Source: Undaria pinnatifida
Taxonomy: Eukaryota > Sar > Phaeophyceae > Laminariales > Alariaceae
DNA length: 64,000 nt
NCBI GenBank assembly: GCA_012845835.1
Contig: JABAKD010000009.1
Coordinates: 11,585,785 to 11,649,784 of the forward strand
Direction: 5' to 3'
A program made the position numbers and the translations under genes. Position 1 is the stretch's first letter. Every line of letters begins with the position of its first letter. The notes under the pieces are model-generated. The model was given only the letters and a program-made list of their open reading frames with translations, did not search any database and was not told the origin of the DNA. Shown in pieces: positions 44,212 through 57,200 of the stretch.

Positions 44212-44412
44212 TTCCAAAATTCCTCCTCGACACTCGCTCGTCTCGCTCGGCGCCCGTCCGCGTTCACGTCGATGTGCGGAACGGACACGGCAGGGCGAGG
44301 GGCGTTGGAGCCGCCCCCCGAAGGCGGCGCTCGAACCAAGCCATATTCGACCGAGAAATCCAGTTCCGCGAATCGCATACTTAGGCCGAGACAAAAAACT
44401 CCGGACCAAAGT
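44212..44412 (-). repeat. dispersed repeat E, copy 1 (inverted relative to 51,775-52,105)
   Basis: Contains GGAGCCGCCCCCCGAAGGCG and a GAATCGCATACTTAGGCCGA block. The reverse complement appears at 51,785-51,960 with moderate divergence. Copies sit next to tRNA-like segments at 52,153-52,480, which suggests a third SINE-like family. Confidence 0.65.
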
Positions 44413-44643
44413 CCATGACACCAAGGAATGGCTCTATATTCAAAGAATGATTTTATATATGTTTATGTATGTATGTATGTGTAGTCTATGTATGTGCTTA
44501 CTACCGCGGTGGCGGTGGTGGTATTCTACCAGGCAGAGTGGAGTAGTACACAGCAGGGAAGACTGACCAACGTCAACGTTGGCGATCGCTCATAGGCGGT
44601 CACAGCAGCACCAACCAACCGTTGTCCTTTGCAATCACGAGTA

Positions 44644-45584
44644 CCGTAATTGTGCGAGTCATCGCACCCCCGTGCGATCGATTTTTAAATGATTTCTAAC
44701 TTTGATTTTTATCGCGCAGGGGTGCGATAACTCCGGCATGTGTGATGACCCCGGCCCCTATGCGGAAAATGATTTGATTTCCCGTTCTGACGCACACCCC
44801 TGTGCGGTAACTCCGACATGTGTGACTCTGAACAAATCACACACCCTGCCATGCTGTGATGTGAACGCACACCCCTGCAGGCTGCGCGGTAACTCCGACA
44901 TGTGCGATTCCGAGCAAATCAAACACCCTGCCTGCCGTGCTGTGATGTGAACGCACACCCCTGTGCGGCCGACATGTATGTGCGATACGGAGGAAACCAC
45001 ACCCCCCACTCACACTGCTGTACTGGTGGCGCACCTTTTGAACGTCCTCCCTGTGCGATACCTAACTCTACTACTATGTGCTACACGGAACACACCCCTG
45101 GGGTGGAAATTGAGTTGTCGGCTACCGTCGTTCCGTTGCATGATGAGGTACATACAGCAGTACTAGGTAGGTCAGCACCGCAGCGTGGCAGGGCCGGTGG
45201 TACTTTTTTTTTTTTTGGTGCGGTCGCCGAATAAAAGTTAACAGAAGCGAGAGTTTTTTTTCATGAATGTATGATATGCACCTACTACCTGCTACAAACA
45301 GCGGTGAGCCCCGGTTACAAACCGCTAGAAAAACGGATCGTGGCACAATTTTTATCCTGAGGTCACACGCCACAGCATGCAACCTCACGCTCGAAGGTGG
45401 CACCAATATCGGAGCCAATATCGGAGTCATCGCACCCCTGTGCGATGACTCCGACCCCTGTGCGGAAAATGAATTAAATGATTCCAAACTACTTGCAAAA
45501 TTAACGCACAGGGATGCGATGACTCCGGCATGTATGTGCGATGACTCCGGCCTATCTATGCTATGACTCGCACAACAATTACGG
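44644..45584. mobile_element. TA-flanked inverted-repeat element (941 bp), no transposase
   Basis: It begins CCGTAATTGTGCGAGTCATC and ends with the near reverse complement, flanked by TA (44642-44643 and 45585-45586). The terminal motif GTGCGAnnnCTCCG recurs many times inside, in units of about 90 bp near 44,790-44,960 and again near 45,428-45,560. It shares the CCGTAA tips and TA duplication with 26913-27782, so both are probably one superfamily, mobilised in trans. Confidence 0.75.
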
Positions 45585-45651
45585 TAGTCCCATGTGCCTT
45601 GGTGTGACTCCCTGACCCATAGACTAGGTAAGTTGTAGGAGCAGTACGTAC

Positions 45652-46067
<416 letters not shown>

Positions 46068-46101
46068 GGTCAACTGCAGGAGCAAGCAGTAAGTACAATA
46101 A

Positions 46102-46394
46102 TCGCCCCGGTGGCGTATCAGGTTCATATCCTCGAGCCTGGTATAGGTCAGTTTCGTGAGTTCGAGCCCCCCCGAGTGCACATACTCGTATGAATTCGTG
46201 GGGACTTTTTGTTGTGCACAATTTACCTTGCGGCGAGCGTGAGTTAGCAACATTCGATGAAAAATCGACGAGCAGTGGGAGTGCTGAACCCTATGCGCGA
46301 TAAAAATTAAAGGCAAGAACCGGGGGGGAGAAGGGAGGACACCTGTGACCACGGCTTGTCCAGAAGCTGGAAAGTAGAAGTGTGAAAAAAAAAA
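46102..46394 (+). mobile_element. tRNA-derived SINE, family 1, copy 1
   Basis: The head begins TCGCCCCGGTGGCGTATCAG (A-box-like) and has a B-box-like GAGTTCGAGCC near 46,155. The body contains CTATGCGCGATAAAAATTAA and CCACGGCTTGTCCAGAAGCT, and an A-run ends at 46,394. It lies 35 bp right of the (AAT)n tract. Other copies: 53,357-53,663 (minus) and 60,079-60,388. Confidence 0.85.
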
Positions 46395-46610
46395 GGTAAA
46401 CTGTAGGAGGAGCAGTACAATAGGTAAAACTGTAGGAGGAGCAGTACAAGTGCGAAAGCTAGCAAAGAGGGGTGTCGCATGTTGTCCGCAGTCACAAAAG
46501 GGCCCCGCGCGCTTGCGTGGCCGCTTTGCGGGGGAAATTGTATGCGCGTAATATAATATGAAGCACACGTATGGACAGCCCTCGAACGATCAGGCGTTTA
46601 GTTGCCCCTA

Positions 46611-46861
46611 CGTGCAAGGTTTTCAGATTTGCACGTAAACTCAATACTGCCCCTGCCGACCTCGAGAGCAGACCTCGAGCCCCCCAAAGGGTTGGGTGTG
46701 GGTTAGGGTTAGGTTCAGGGTTAGGGTCAGGTCTGGGGTCAGGTTGGTCTGGGCAGTGCAACCGTCGTTTTGTGCGGATCTGCACACAGGGAGCTGCCAA
46801 ACATAATCGCTACCAGGTATTATTGAATTTACGTGCAAATAAATCTAGAAAACCTTGCACG
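46611..46861. mobile_element. TA-flanked inverted-repeat element with telomere-like units (251 bp)
   Basis: The left end CGTGCAAGGTTTTCAGATTT and the right end (reverse complement, with a short insertion) are inverted repeats of about 38 bp, flanked by TA (46609-46610 and 46862-46863). The middle carries the GACCTCGAGAGCAGACCTCG block and about five GGGTTAGGG/GGGTCAGG-like units. The related sequence at 28516-28680 shares left end and core. Confidence 0.75.
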
Positions 46862-46863
46862 TA

Positions 46864-48080
46864 CGTGCAAGTTCGCCGGGGTTGATCTTCGAGCGGAACG
46901 CACGCGAACGGCCATTCATATACTTGTGTGCAGTGGCTTCACACATTATACTTCGTATACGAGTACGCACCTCGGCCGAGGACACAAAAAACTCCCGCGA
47001 AATGGTAAATGTCCGGTGTTAAAAAGCTAAGAAAAAAAGCGGTCGACGGTGACGGCAGTATTTTGATAATTTGTTTCCTATACGACTATTTAGCACTTGA
47101 CTCGACTATTTAGCACTTAGCGCTGCACCCACGTTTTTGGGGACAGACTTGATTCGGAATTAGTGTGGAATTTGTTTCCAAGTAGAAAAAAAAGGCTCGC
47201 CAAAACCAACGACCTTTGTGTCCCTGTACAGTACGGAAGCACGCGCACACACTCAAGCAAATGCATGGTGCATGAACGTGTGAAGCTTAAACGATACCAG
47301 GTATGGGCATACTCTCACGCATGTTGACAGCCTTGCATTCGTAGCTCTCGAGCCAGCCCGTGTGCTGCAAAGCTTCACTTGAGCAGTTGAGCAGTAGTAT
47401 GCCCCCCTCGCCCCTTCAACCATCTCAGTGTGTTGGATGAGACAACAACGTCGACAAAACGACTCCAACTCCCTTCGAGTGAGGTGGAAGCGTGTTTTTA
47501 CTGGGTGCACAACGGCGACACGAGAACATCACCTCTAACGTAGCGAAAGCTCCCCAAACCACTGCTGGTTCACATACTCCGTGCCTGCACGAATAAACCG
47601 GACGAACCGGTTCCACATGACAAAACCTTCCCACACCATTATTTCCGAGGATGCTCTGACTGACTGGCGGTGTGGTGCAAAACTTAGTGAACCCTTTATT
47701 CCACAAACAGCGTGCAGCCGTTGGCTCTCGCCTCGATGTTGCCGGTTCCTTCTCTACAAAAACCGAGGGCCAAAACGCACGCCTCTACTTAGACTGCTAC
47801 AGCACATGTTGAAGGCATTAGGCTAGTTTTTTGCCGCGGAGGAGGGGGGGGGGGCGTGGGCAACGGGTAGCACATATTGATAAAAGCTGATGAGCAACAA
47901 AAATATCTCCACCCAAAGCGCGACACAAACACCTCACGGGAAAACGCGTTGGGTGGCAAGCGAGGATTCCTCCTCCATGAGCCCCGGCTAAAAGGGGCAC
48001 AAATCGGCCGACTAATGCGTAAAGTAACTGTTTTTTCAGAAAACGCGCGCCAATTTAAATAAGCACAAACGTAACATCTT
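46864..48080. other. no supported gene or RNA
   Basis: Short frames only. A (C)n/(G)n run near 47,846 and a few TACCAGGTA motifs are visible. It lies downstream of the minus-strand host gene's stop codon, so its right part probably contains that gene's 3' untranslated region. Confidence 0.35.
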
Positions 48081-48296
48081 CTACATCTCCGCCTCCCCAA
48101 CAGCGGGCAGGGCTTCCTTGTTCCGTTCCTCGGCCGCAGATCGGAGCTCGTCCATCTGCGTGACCCCGGCGTCAAAGTCAGCCTTCTCGTCCACCCGTTC
48201 ATCCCGTTCTTTTTCCGCCTCGGTCGCTGCAAGCAACTCTTCATCTCGCTCGTACAGCACCGGCGGCACCGCATCCTCCCCAAGGAGTTCGAGTTC
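48081..48296 (-). CDS. last exon of the minus-strand host gene
   Basis: A pyrimidine tract and CCGCCCAG precede it. 71 codons then TAG at 48081-48083. Glu-rich coiled coil beginning ELELLGEDAVPPVLYERDEE and ending PAVGEAEM. Confidence 0.85.
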   Translation of the reverse strand, partial: ELELLGEDAVPPVLYERDEELLAATEAEKERDERVDEKADFDAGVTQMDELRSAAEERNKEALPAVGEAEM

Positions 48297-51200
48297 CTGG
48301 GCGGAAGGAAATAAAAGGGGGGATGTGGGTGTCAACAAAGCCTATGTCGCGCATATACGTGAGGCCTTCCATAACGGCGTCTATAACATGATACCATGTC
48401 CATCCGTTCGAGCTTTGCGGGCCAAGGTGGTGAATTTGTGACCAGTATGTATCTAATCGTGTAGCTCACACCGCGGTCCATCCACTGTCATACCTCAAAT
48501 CGCAGATATGTTTGCTGCGCCAGCGGCACATCAACCTTCAAGTGCAGCATAAACCAGTCCGAAGAACGCAAGAAGTGAGTGTATGGCGTCAAGGGAAAAG
48601 TAGCGCGTGGCTCTAGCCAACCGCCGGTTCAGAATAAACAGGCAACGGTACACACAAACTTGAGCCACGAACGTTTATTATCTCGGCGTTCTGCTTTGCT
48701 GACGTCAATCGCACGGCAAACACATAATAGGCACGAATCTACATAAACTTCTCGAGCAGGTTTCAATCATTTCGCCTTCGCGCCAATCGTACGGCCTCCA
48801 CCAGTAACCCCCTCGCTCCCTCTCCCTTCCACCTCCCCAAACCTCGCACGGCTCTCGTCACACGTAACCGCACGCGCCCGGAACAAGGCTGTATGTAATC
48901 CTCTGACAAATTGTGCCGGCATCGCCGGCAGGCCTAAGGGAACAATCGCCACGTTTCATCACCTGCACAATTCGGTCTAGCTTGGCCCGGCAGTCCTCCA
49001 GCCGTTCGCCGAGCGCAACCCTGGCGCTATCCAGCTGCCGCCCCTCGTCCTTTAGCCCATAAATCCTACGCTTGGCCTGTCAAGAAGGGTAGAGTAGGGA
49101 GGAAATAGGTGAAAACGCGGAGACGGAGGCATTAACGGGAGGAGATACGTCGGAATGAGGCACTGGGCAGAGACGGGTTAACAAGTTGTGCATCAAGGTG
49201 TTCGTTGAAATGCACAAGCGTCAAATACAGAAATCGGCACACGTTGGGTCCTGGGTGTGATTTGCTGAGCAATGCTGTCCTAGGGTTATAACCCATTTAC
49301 TACTGGAAACATGAACCCATATTAATTCCAACCATCTTTTCCCCAAAAAAAACGTGGGCGCAGTTCTAATGGATAAAGGTTTTGACACGGAGCATGTTTC
49401 TTCGCATCGGGGAGCGAACGACCTTCCCCTCGCCCTTGCCTCGTAATTCCTGCTCCGAGGGCACGCGCGGGTGGGTGCGACGCTGTGCTTGTCGGCGATG
49501 GTGAGCTCGAGAGTCTCTTCGCGCACGCCAACCCCCGGATTTGAAGCGCGTGTTGGCGCCACAGAAATGATACCGCAAGGGTAACACAGACATCCCAAGT
49601 CGCGGCAACGGACAAGCTAAAAACGTTGTTCTCGGCCGCGTGCAACAAATCCGTCCCGCCTCCCGACTGATTTGGCCTGGCGAGCAAGGGCACGGCCAAT
49701 GAAAACCACTTTTGCGCAGAGCAGATCCTAAAGAACATCCTGCGCAGCCTGAAACCCATTACTACATCAGAATACTCGTATACCACGTATACCACTACCC
49801 TCCAGCACTTGGCTGCTGAATGCCATAGCGGCTTGTCCCCAAAAACCGTGATCACCCGCCATGGGTGCGATGTTCAGCTACCGTGCGCCATCAGAGACAC
49901 AGCTAGCCTACGACCGCTCTATGTACGCACGTGCGTCTTGGTCGCCTTCATTATCGCGCTAATCGGGAACCTGCGAGTAAATATACTCCATGGATATGAT
50001 GTTGCCCTTATTACGTTGCGATTCTTACCTGCAGGACTTCGGTGTCCGTCTCCGAGCCTCCGCGCGAAAGCATGGCCGCTGACCGGCGTAGCCAGAGCTC
50101 CACCGTCGCGTCCACCACTCCTACGCGCTCCCGCACCTTCGCCCCCGATCGGTGGCGTTAAGGGCGACAAAAGTAAAATAACAACACAGAGATACCACCA
50201 GCGAGGGAACCGAGGGGCATAAGAAAAAACATTATGGTGATATCCATGGCAGCAATGGCTAACACGCTGCGGTTGAGCGACCGGCAAAAGCATGGGTGTC
50301 AGGCGATAAGCGCTAGCTGTGACATTTGAATACGAAGCACACGCGCGGGCGGTGCCGACGCCGGAACGCAGGCCATCGGCAGATCAAAAGCCCTCTTGAA
50401 GAAAAACGCCCAAACACGACCCCCCTCCCCCTCCAGCGCGGCACGGTCCCGTCGCCGATCACGGCGCAGAAGTGTAACGCTGATCCCCCCAACAACGCAC
50501 ACACCACAACAACGTCGTCATTTCAGTGCAACCTAAATATCCTCAGAAGAAGAGCGTTGATTGCGGCGGGGACGAACCGGAGTATTCCACCGGAAAGCCA
50601 CAAAAACAAGAAATAAAAAGAGTAAGAAGCTCTGCACCCTACATATCACTCGCCGGAGAGACGCGCGCTCGCCGATCAACCAACCAAACCTGAACGACAG
50701 TGGGAAACGTATGACCGAATCCCATACCTAACACTACACACGTCGAATTCAGCACCGCACCTTCTCGAGGTCGCCCTCAAGCTTAAGCTCTCTCTCCACA
50801 AGCTGCTTTTGTTTCCGCCGCAGCTGCCCAATTGCCACCGTGTCAGCCTCGCCCCGACCCTCATCCCCACCCCTACCCTCTCCGCGCCCCCACTCTCGTT
50901 CTCTCCTTTTTCCTGCCCCCCTCTCCCCTCCCCCTCTAAACGCCTCTTCCCTTCGGCGTGGCAGAGGGGGTTCGCGAGACGTTGGCCACTGTTCCCGATC
51001 ATCGTCCCACTCCCGCTCGCGTCCACGCTCCTTCCTCGCGCCCCGACGACTCCCCTCCTCGCCCGCCGCGTACCCCTTGAGTTTCCCGCTGCGTTGGCTT
51101 CTTCCGTCAGGGGCGGCGGCAGAATCTCGGGCGCTTGGTCGCCATCGGTAGTCCTGCTCGGCACCCAGATCCTTCGGCGGAACAATAGGCTGTACCGATA

Positions 51201-54200
51201 CATGGCACGGTGGAAAAAAAAATTGGGGATGATGCGCGTATTGGGGGGGTTAGACGCGGAGGGGGACGCGGAGGCCGAGGGGGGGGGGACAGTACAAGAG
51301 GGGGAAATGGGTTCACATGCATGGGCGCTGCTGCTTGCTCGCACCAGCAAAATAGCAACCGAATTTAAACCAAACAGTGTGCATCTGTATTAATCGGGTA
51401 ACACCGAGTTGAAACGGGCGTTTTATAAGCGCGGTGGTTAAGCTCTTGGATTGTCGTCACCTGACGGTGTGTGTCTCTCCACAAGGTATAAAACTGATGT
51501 ACAACACTGCTGTACTAGGTATAACACTGCGGTCAAAAATTGCAACGAAATTCTGCAATAAAATACTGCCACGACATATCTATATAAATTATAAAAAATA
51601 AAATACACTCCAGCTGTGAGATCGAATATTTTGTCGAAACTCATCATTGCAAGCTGTGTGTGATACTCCGATCGCGCGTATTACGGGTTGTGTGTCCTCA
51701 TTAAGGATATAGACCGGCGACTCCCCTTGCAACTACATTGTAGCTATCATTATATGATTATTCTTTTTGGGGGGGATTCGGTCAGGAGTTTTTTTTCGTC
51801 TCGGCCTCAGTATGCGATTCTCGGAACTGGAATTCTCGGTCAAAAAGCTTCATTCGAGCGCCGTCTTCGGGGGGCGGCTCCAACGCCCTTCGCCCTGACG
51901 TATCCGTTTCGCACCTCGACGTGGACGCGGATAGACGCCGAGCGAGACAAGCGGGAAATGCGTTTTTTTTTGGGGGGGGGCGGTATACGCCCGAGCTATT
52001 CTTGGATCTTGGCATATGCAGAGCTTGAACGAATAAATAAGGACAACATTTCCAAATTGGCATTCAAATTTCTTCCCGACGATGCCTTTTTCATGGCCGC
52101 CTCCAAGCGCTTGCCCTATCGTAGCTACTACTGCTGTGTGTCGTTTCCTTTCGGCTCAGTGGGTATAGTGCTAAATAACCAACGAAGGATGTGTCGTGAG
52201 TACGATTCTCACCCAGATTATTTTTGGTATTCAAGAGCGTGCGCGCTGGAGACGTTATGAATGGTTATGATAGTTGTTAGTGTTCTCCTGAGTGCTACCA
52301 ACTGTAGTACGTGGAGAGGCGATAGCTCCGTACATCGCTCTAACGAAGTCGTTGATAATTAATTAACGAACTCGAAAACATATTTGGATGGTTTTTTGCA
52401 TAATAACCCATTCACTGTGAGCTTTACTGAGTCAGGTGACAGTGGGTAATGCTATGTGTCGTGAGTTCGATTCTCACCGACTTCATATATGTCTTTTGCA
52501 AGCGTGCGCGCTGACGACATTATGAATGGTTATTTTGGCAGTTTAACATATGTAGCACTACCCACCGAGCTGCTGAGTCCAGTGATTAAGTAGCTCAGTG
52601 GAAAGTGCTGTAGGATTTCTCGGTCAAATCACTTTGTTCGAAGGCTGCCGTCCAAGCGAGAAGCGCGCAAAAAAATGTACTTTGAACGGTACTCTCCAGT
52701 TATTCTTCAGATCTTGATGTATGAATGGGTTGATAAAATAAACTTGGCGAGACATAATTTTCAAATTGGCGTCACATTTTGTCCCAAAACAAATAATAAT
52801 AATATTACTGTAAAAAAATCCCCATGGTACTGCGGTAGGGATCATAGTACGTAGTGCATTTGTTCATTGAATTTCGGTAGGTACACGTACATACATACAT
52901 GGATATAGACGTGGCAAGCGCACGCATGACTCAACGAGGAGGAGGTAGTAGTGATTACTATTACTGCGCCAGAGAAAGCCACACCGTAGCATTGCAAATG
53001 GCTGCGTCCCCGGGGCCTCGAGGGTTGTATTATACAAGTTCCTCCTGTTGTTAAGCTGCGCCACGCGAAAGTAAGTAGACAGTATCCCCGGAAGAAACCA
53101 GCGGTGGCATGCAGTCGTCCCGGTATCGCATCGTTTGTTTGTTTTTTTCCCCCGAGGAGACTCTTGGTTTGGAGAAATTTAGGCGGTGTGTGGATGGCGT
53201 GCTTTTATGTTGCTGTGGTCCCTGACTCCGTTGCTGTGGTCGTTTGCCGGTCAAGTGCAAGCGGTCGTGTTGGTACGTAACTGACAAATAAGTTTGTGTT
53301 GCTTCGTACTTGACGTGCTCCTTGCTGATGATTGCTGATTGATCATCTCTTCTAGTGTTTTTTTTTCTTTGGCACAGTTCTACTTTCCAGCTTCTGGACA
53401 TACACAAGCCGTGGTCACAGGTGTCGTCCTTCCCTTCCCCCTCCCCGTTGTTGCCTTCATTTTTTTTTTGCGCATAGGGTTCAGCACCCACTGATCGTCG
53501 AGTTTTCATCGAGTGTTGCTAACTCACGCTCTCGCGCTTTCCGCAAGTCAATTAGTTCCACAAGAAAAGTTCCACGAAAATACGAGTACGCACTCGGGGG
53601 GATTCGAACTCACGAAGCTGACCTATACCAGGCTCGAGGATAACCTGATACGCCACCGGGGCAGTGAGTGATATAGAGCCGGTCGCCCCGGTGGTCTAGT
53701 GGGGTTACACTCGAATACTTCTACTATAAATACTAGCGTTGGTCCTTGAGTTAAATAATCACCGCGTTGTGAGTTTTGTTGGCTTTATTTATTTGCAAAA
53801 ATAAATGGGGAAAAAAGGATCAACTAGCCAACTGCTGAAAGCGCCTAGCAGCATGGGTAGGTACAATTCGACGCGAATCGACGAGGGAAGAAAATGCTGA
53901 ATTCTTCTCGCGATAAAAATTAGGGCAGGCACCGTGGTGGGGAGGGGGGAGGAGAGCCCGCTATATGTCCCCGGACCTGAGTTATACTACTGGGAGGGCG
54001 AGAGTAATGCGAGCATCACAATAAATGGGACGGGAAAAAGAAAAGAAGTGAAGTGTATGACTGCTGCTGCTGTAAAATACGATACCCAAGCAAGTTGCAC
54101 CGATCGACTCGATCTGGACTGACTGCTGTATTATGCAATTGGTCCATGTACAACTTCTCTAATCGCAGGCCAGTACGAGATGATTGTCATTGCACTTGCT

Positions 54201-57200
54201 GAACTTCTTAGTGAGTGGTGGCTTCCTCTATCCACGAACCCCGGCCGAGCCAATCAATCGAAGGTTGGGTTACACTGTGCGGGGTGGTATCGAGGCAGGG
54301 GGTCAAACGAAATGTCCGCGTACCGCGGGGTTGGGGTATACGAATAAAAACTCGGAGGTATCGCGAGTTGCCCCATTTTTTTCTAGTTGCAAATACCTTG
54401 AAGGATTTCTGAACTGGGGTTGGACCCCGTTCTGTGGTGCTGGTGTTGTATACGAACCTCAGCTAGCTAAGGCTTCGACACCGTGCGGTGTGGTGTCGAC
54501 CCGGGAGAAGTCGGTTTTCGTCCCCGGTTTGTTGGCGTTGATGGGGTATGGAAGGACTTCTGGAACGGCGGTGGAGCCCTATCCTCATCGGGTGCGTCGG
54601 AACGCCCCCCGCCCGTTTGCTGGTCTATCTTCTCCCCGGGTGTCTCTGGCTCTACGAGCTGCACAGCTAGTCTACGATAAGCCAATGTGAATGGATGATT
54701 GTCGCACCATCATGCGGGGCTGTGTCGACCCGCGGGAGAAATCGGATATCGTCCCCGGTTTGTCAGGATTTCTGAAACGGGAACAGGACTCTGTAGCCTC
54801 CCATGGTGGCGCCGCCCTTATGTCCGAGCCCCAGCCAATCAGCGGTAAGCGAATATGGTTGGGGTTCCACGTCGTGCGGAGTGGTGTCGAGACGGTAGGT
54901 CATCGCTATTGTCCCCGCGTTTTTGAAGCTTTAGAGATTTGGGGGATTCATGAATCGGAGATGGGACCCTATCTTCCCCGTGTGCGACGAAAATGCCCCC
55001 AATCGATGAGCCTCTATCCGCCTAGGACGGCGCTGTGGAGCTCGAACCAATCAGCGATTAGCCAATGGGATTGGGGTTTTCTCACCGTACAGGGTGGTGT
55101 CGACCCGAGAAAGCTTGGTTTGCTCCCCCGGTCGATGGAAGTGTAAGAGATGTGGAACGACCTCTGGACCGGGGATGGGACCCTATATCCTCCCGAGGTG
55201 GAGCTGGCTCAACATACGACCCATGGTCAATCAGAATTTCGGCCGGTGGGGTTGGGAGTTCCACACCGTGCGGGGAGGTATCAACCCGGATGATATCCGT
55301 GTTTGTCCCCGGGTTGTCGGAGTTGTAGATGTGTGGATGGATTTCGATCCTGGCATGTGACCCTATCGTGACCGGGTGACGCCTACTTTGCGTATGAATC
55401 CTGGCCAATGAGCGATAAGACAAAAATGACATGTTTTTATTTTCGTCTCTAAAAACTCGAGTCTGAAATTCTTAAGTGTCAAAATTGTAAGCGCTGTAGT
55501 CGCGTTTGTATCTACAAGAAGTGAGCGATCTACACACTGTCAGCTAGCAACAAGCAGCAGCATTGCAATATTCGAGGAGTTGAATGACGAAGGCAGCCAT
55601 ACCACCGTGTTTCGCGCCTAGAACAACGTCAGCACGTCTCTCCACGATCAGACTACACACAGACAGTCGATCTGGGAGGCTCGGATCTAGATGATACTAT
55701 TATATCATGCATTGTATATTTCAGAAGCTGGCTCAGTTCGCGCCTCTCAGTGGCTACGAAGAGAACACGCAGCGGACATGGTCAGTCACCTTACTGGCCC
55801 CGAATGCTTGATTGAGTAAAAATATCATAAGAAACGCACTCGACACGTTTCGTCGCCAGACTAAAGGGTCAGTCGGCGTGTGCTCGGATTTATCCGATCG
55901 AAATCTGACGAATGAAGCTCGGAATCGGATTCACTTTAAAAACGGTACCAGGTAGCTATTAATAGCACGAGTAGTACCTAATACATTGTTATGACTGTTA
56001 GTCTGTATCGAACTCTTGGCATTACCTTAGATACTGCACGCGCATACTATGAATGTGTGTGGTGACTTTTTTTACTCTACAAGTATTGAATCGAACAATT
56101 CGAAGTGTGCCCTGCCCTACCCGAAGCATGGGTGCCAGCGAATGCCGGCACCCATGCGGAGCCCTTGTATTACCATAAAATACTGCTACGACATACGTAC
56201 TTCCACAAAAAACTACTGCAAAATATGCGGCAGACATTCTAGGTTCTGCTTTAAAGCCTTACAGCAAAATAATGCAATGAAACCCTGTCCTACTGCGTCA
56301 TTCGACACATGGTCCTGTCGTTGCTTGTTTACAGAGAAAGCATTTTACACCTGCTCCCATCTCTCCCACCCCTCACCCTCGACTTCCCCGGCGAATCGTC
56401 TCCTGCGATCGAGTCAAACCGCTCCAGCAGGTCCTGGAAGTTCATCGCTGGCAGCTGTTCCATGTCTTCCGACGCCCCCCCGTACCAAAAAAGAGCGTTG
56501 TACAAGCTGGGGCGCGGCAGCGGCGGAGGGGGCAAAAACGGGCGTCAAATTGGATAGGCTTCCGATCTGATCAAAGCGGAATACTGCTGCACGTATGGTA
56601 CTCGTACAACTTTCAGAACTAAACGAAATTTTTCGGTGCGACATCTACAAAGTTCACCTTACTTATTGCGCACGAACTCCACAAAAACAGACAGCATCAT
56701 TTGCCTGCAGCTGTGCATGTAGGCTCTAGCTCTAGCTCTACACACCAGGTATGCATACCACGCGCCTCTATCGGGTACCTGCTATCCCTTCCCTTGCCTT
56801 TCCTTTCTTCGCCGAATCAAATCAAATCGAATCGAATCTCCATCCCTCCGTACGACGACTCTAAACCCACCTGTGCAGCGCGTGCGCGCGGCACCAACAC
56901 CTGCAGCCCCGCCAGTCACCTAACCCTATGTCCTTCATCCCCTGCCGCGTTCTCTGCACTGCCACCGAGTTTCGATTCGACCCACCTTCTCGCCCACGAA
57001 AACACGCCGCTCTGGTTCGCCTGCTGCGCATCCCTGAACCAACCCGCGTTCCATTGGGAAGACGACGGTTCGACATCGCGCTGCTTGCTGGCCACGGGTG
57101 CCGGGGCCCTCGATCGTCGCCGCCGCTGCTGCTCCAGCCCGCCATCGTCCATGTAGTCGTTATCGCAATCGCTATCCCCATCTCCCTCGTAGTAATCTGC

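Noticed and set aside
52153-52480. Possible tRNA genes
   Set aside because: The T-arm is good but the anticodon arm and acceptor stem do not pair well, and duplicated flanks show they are parts of a repeat.
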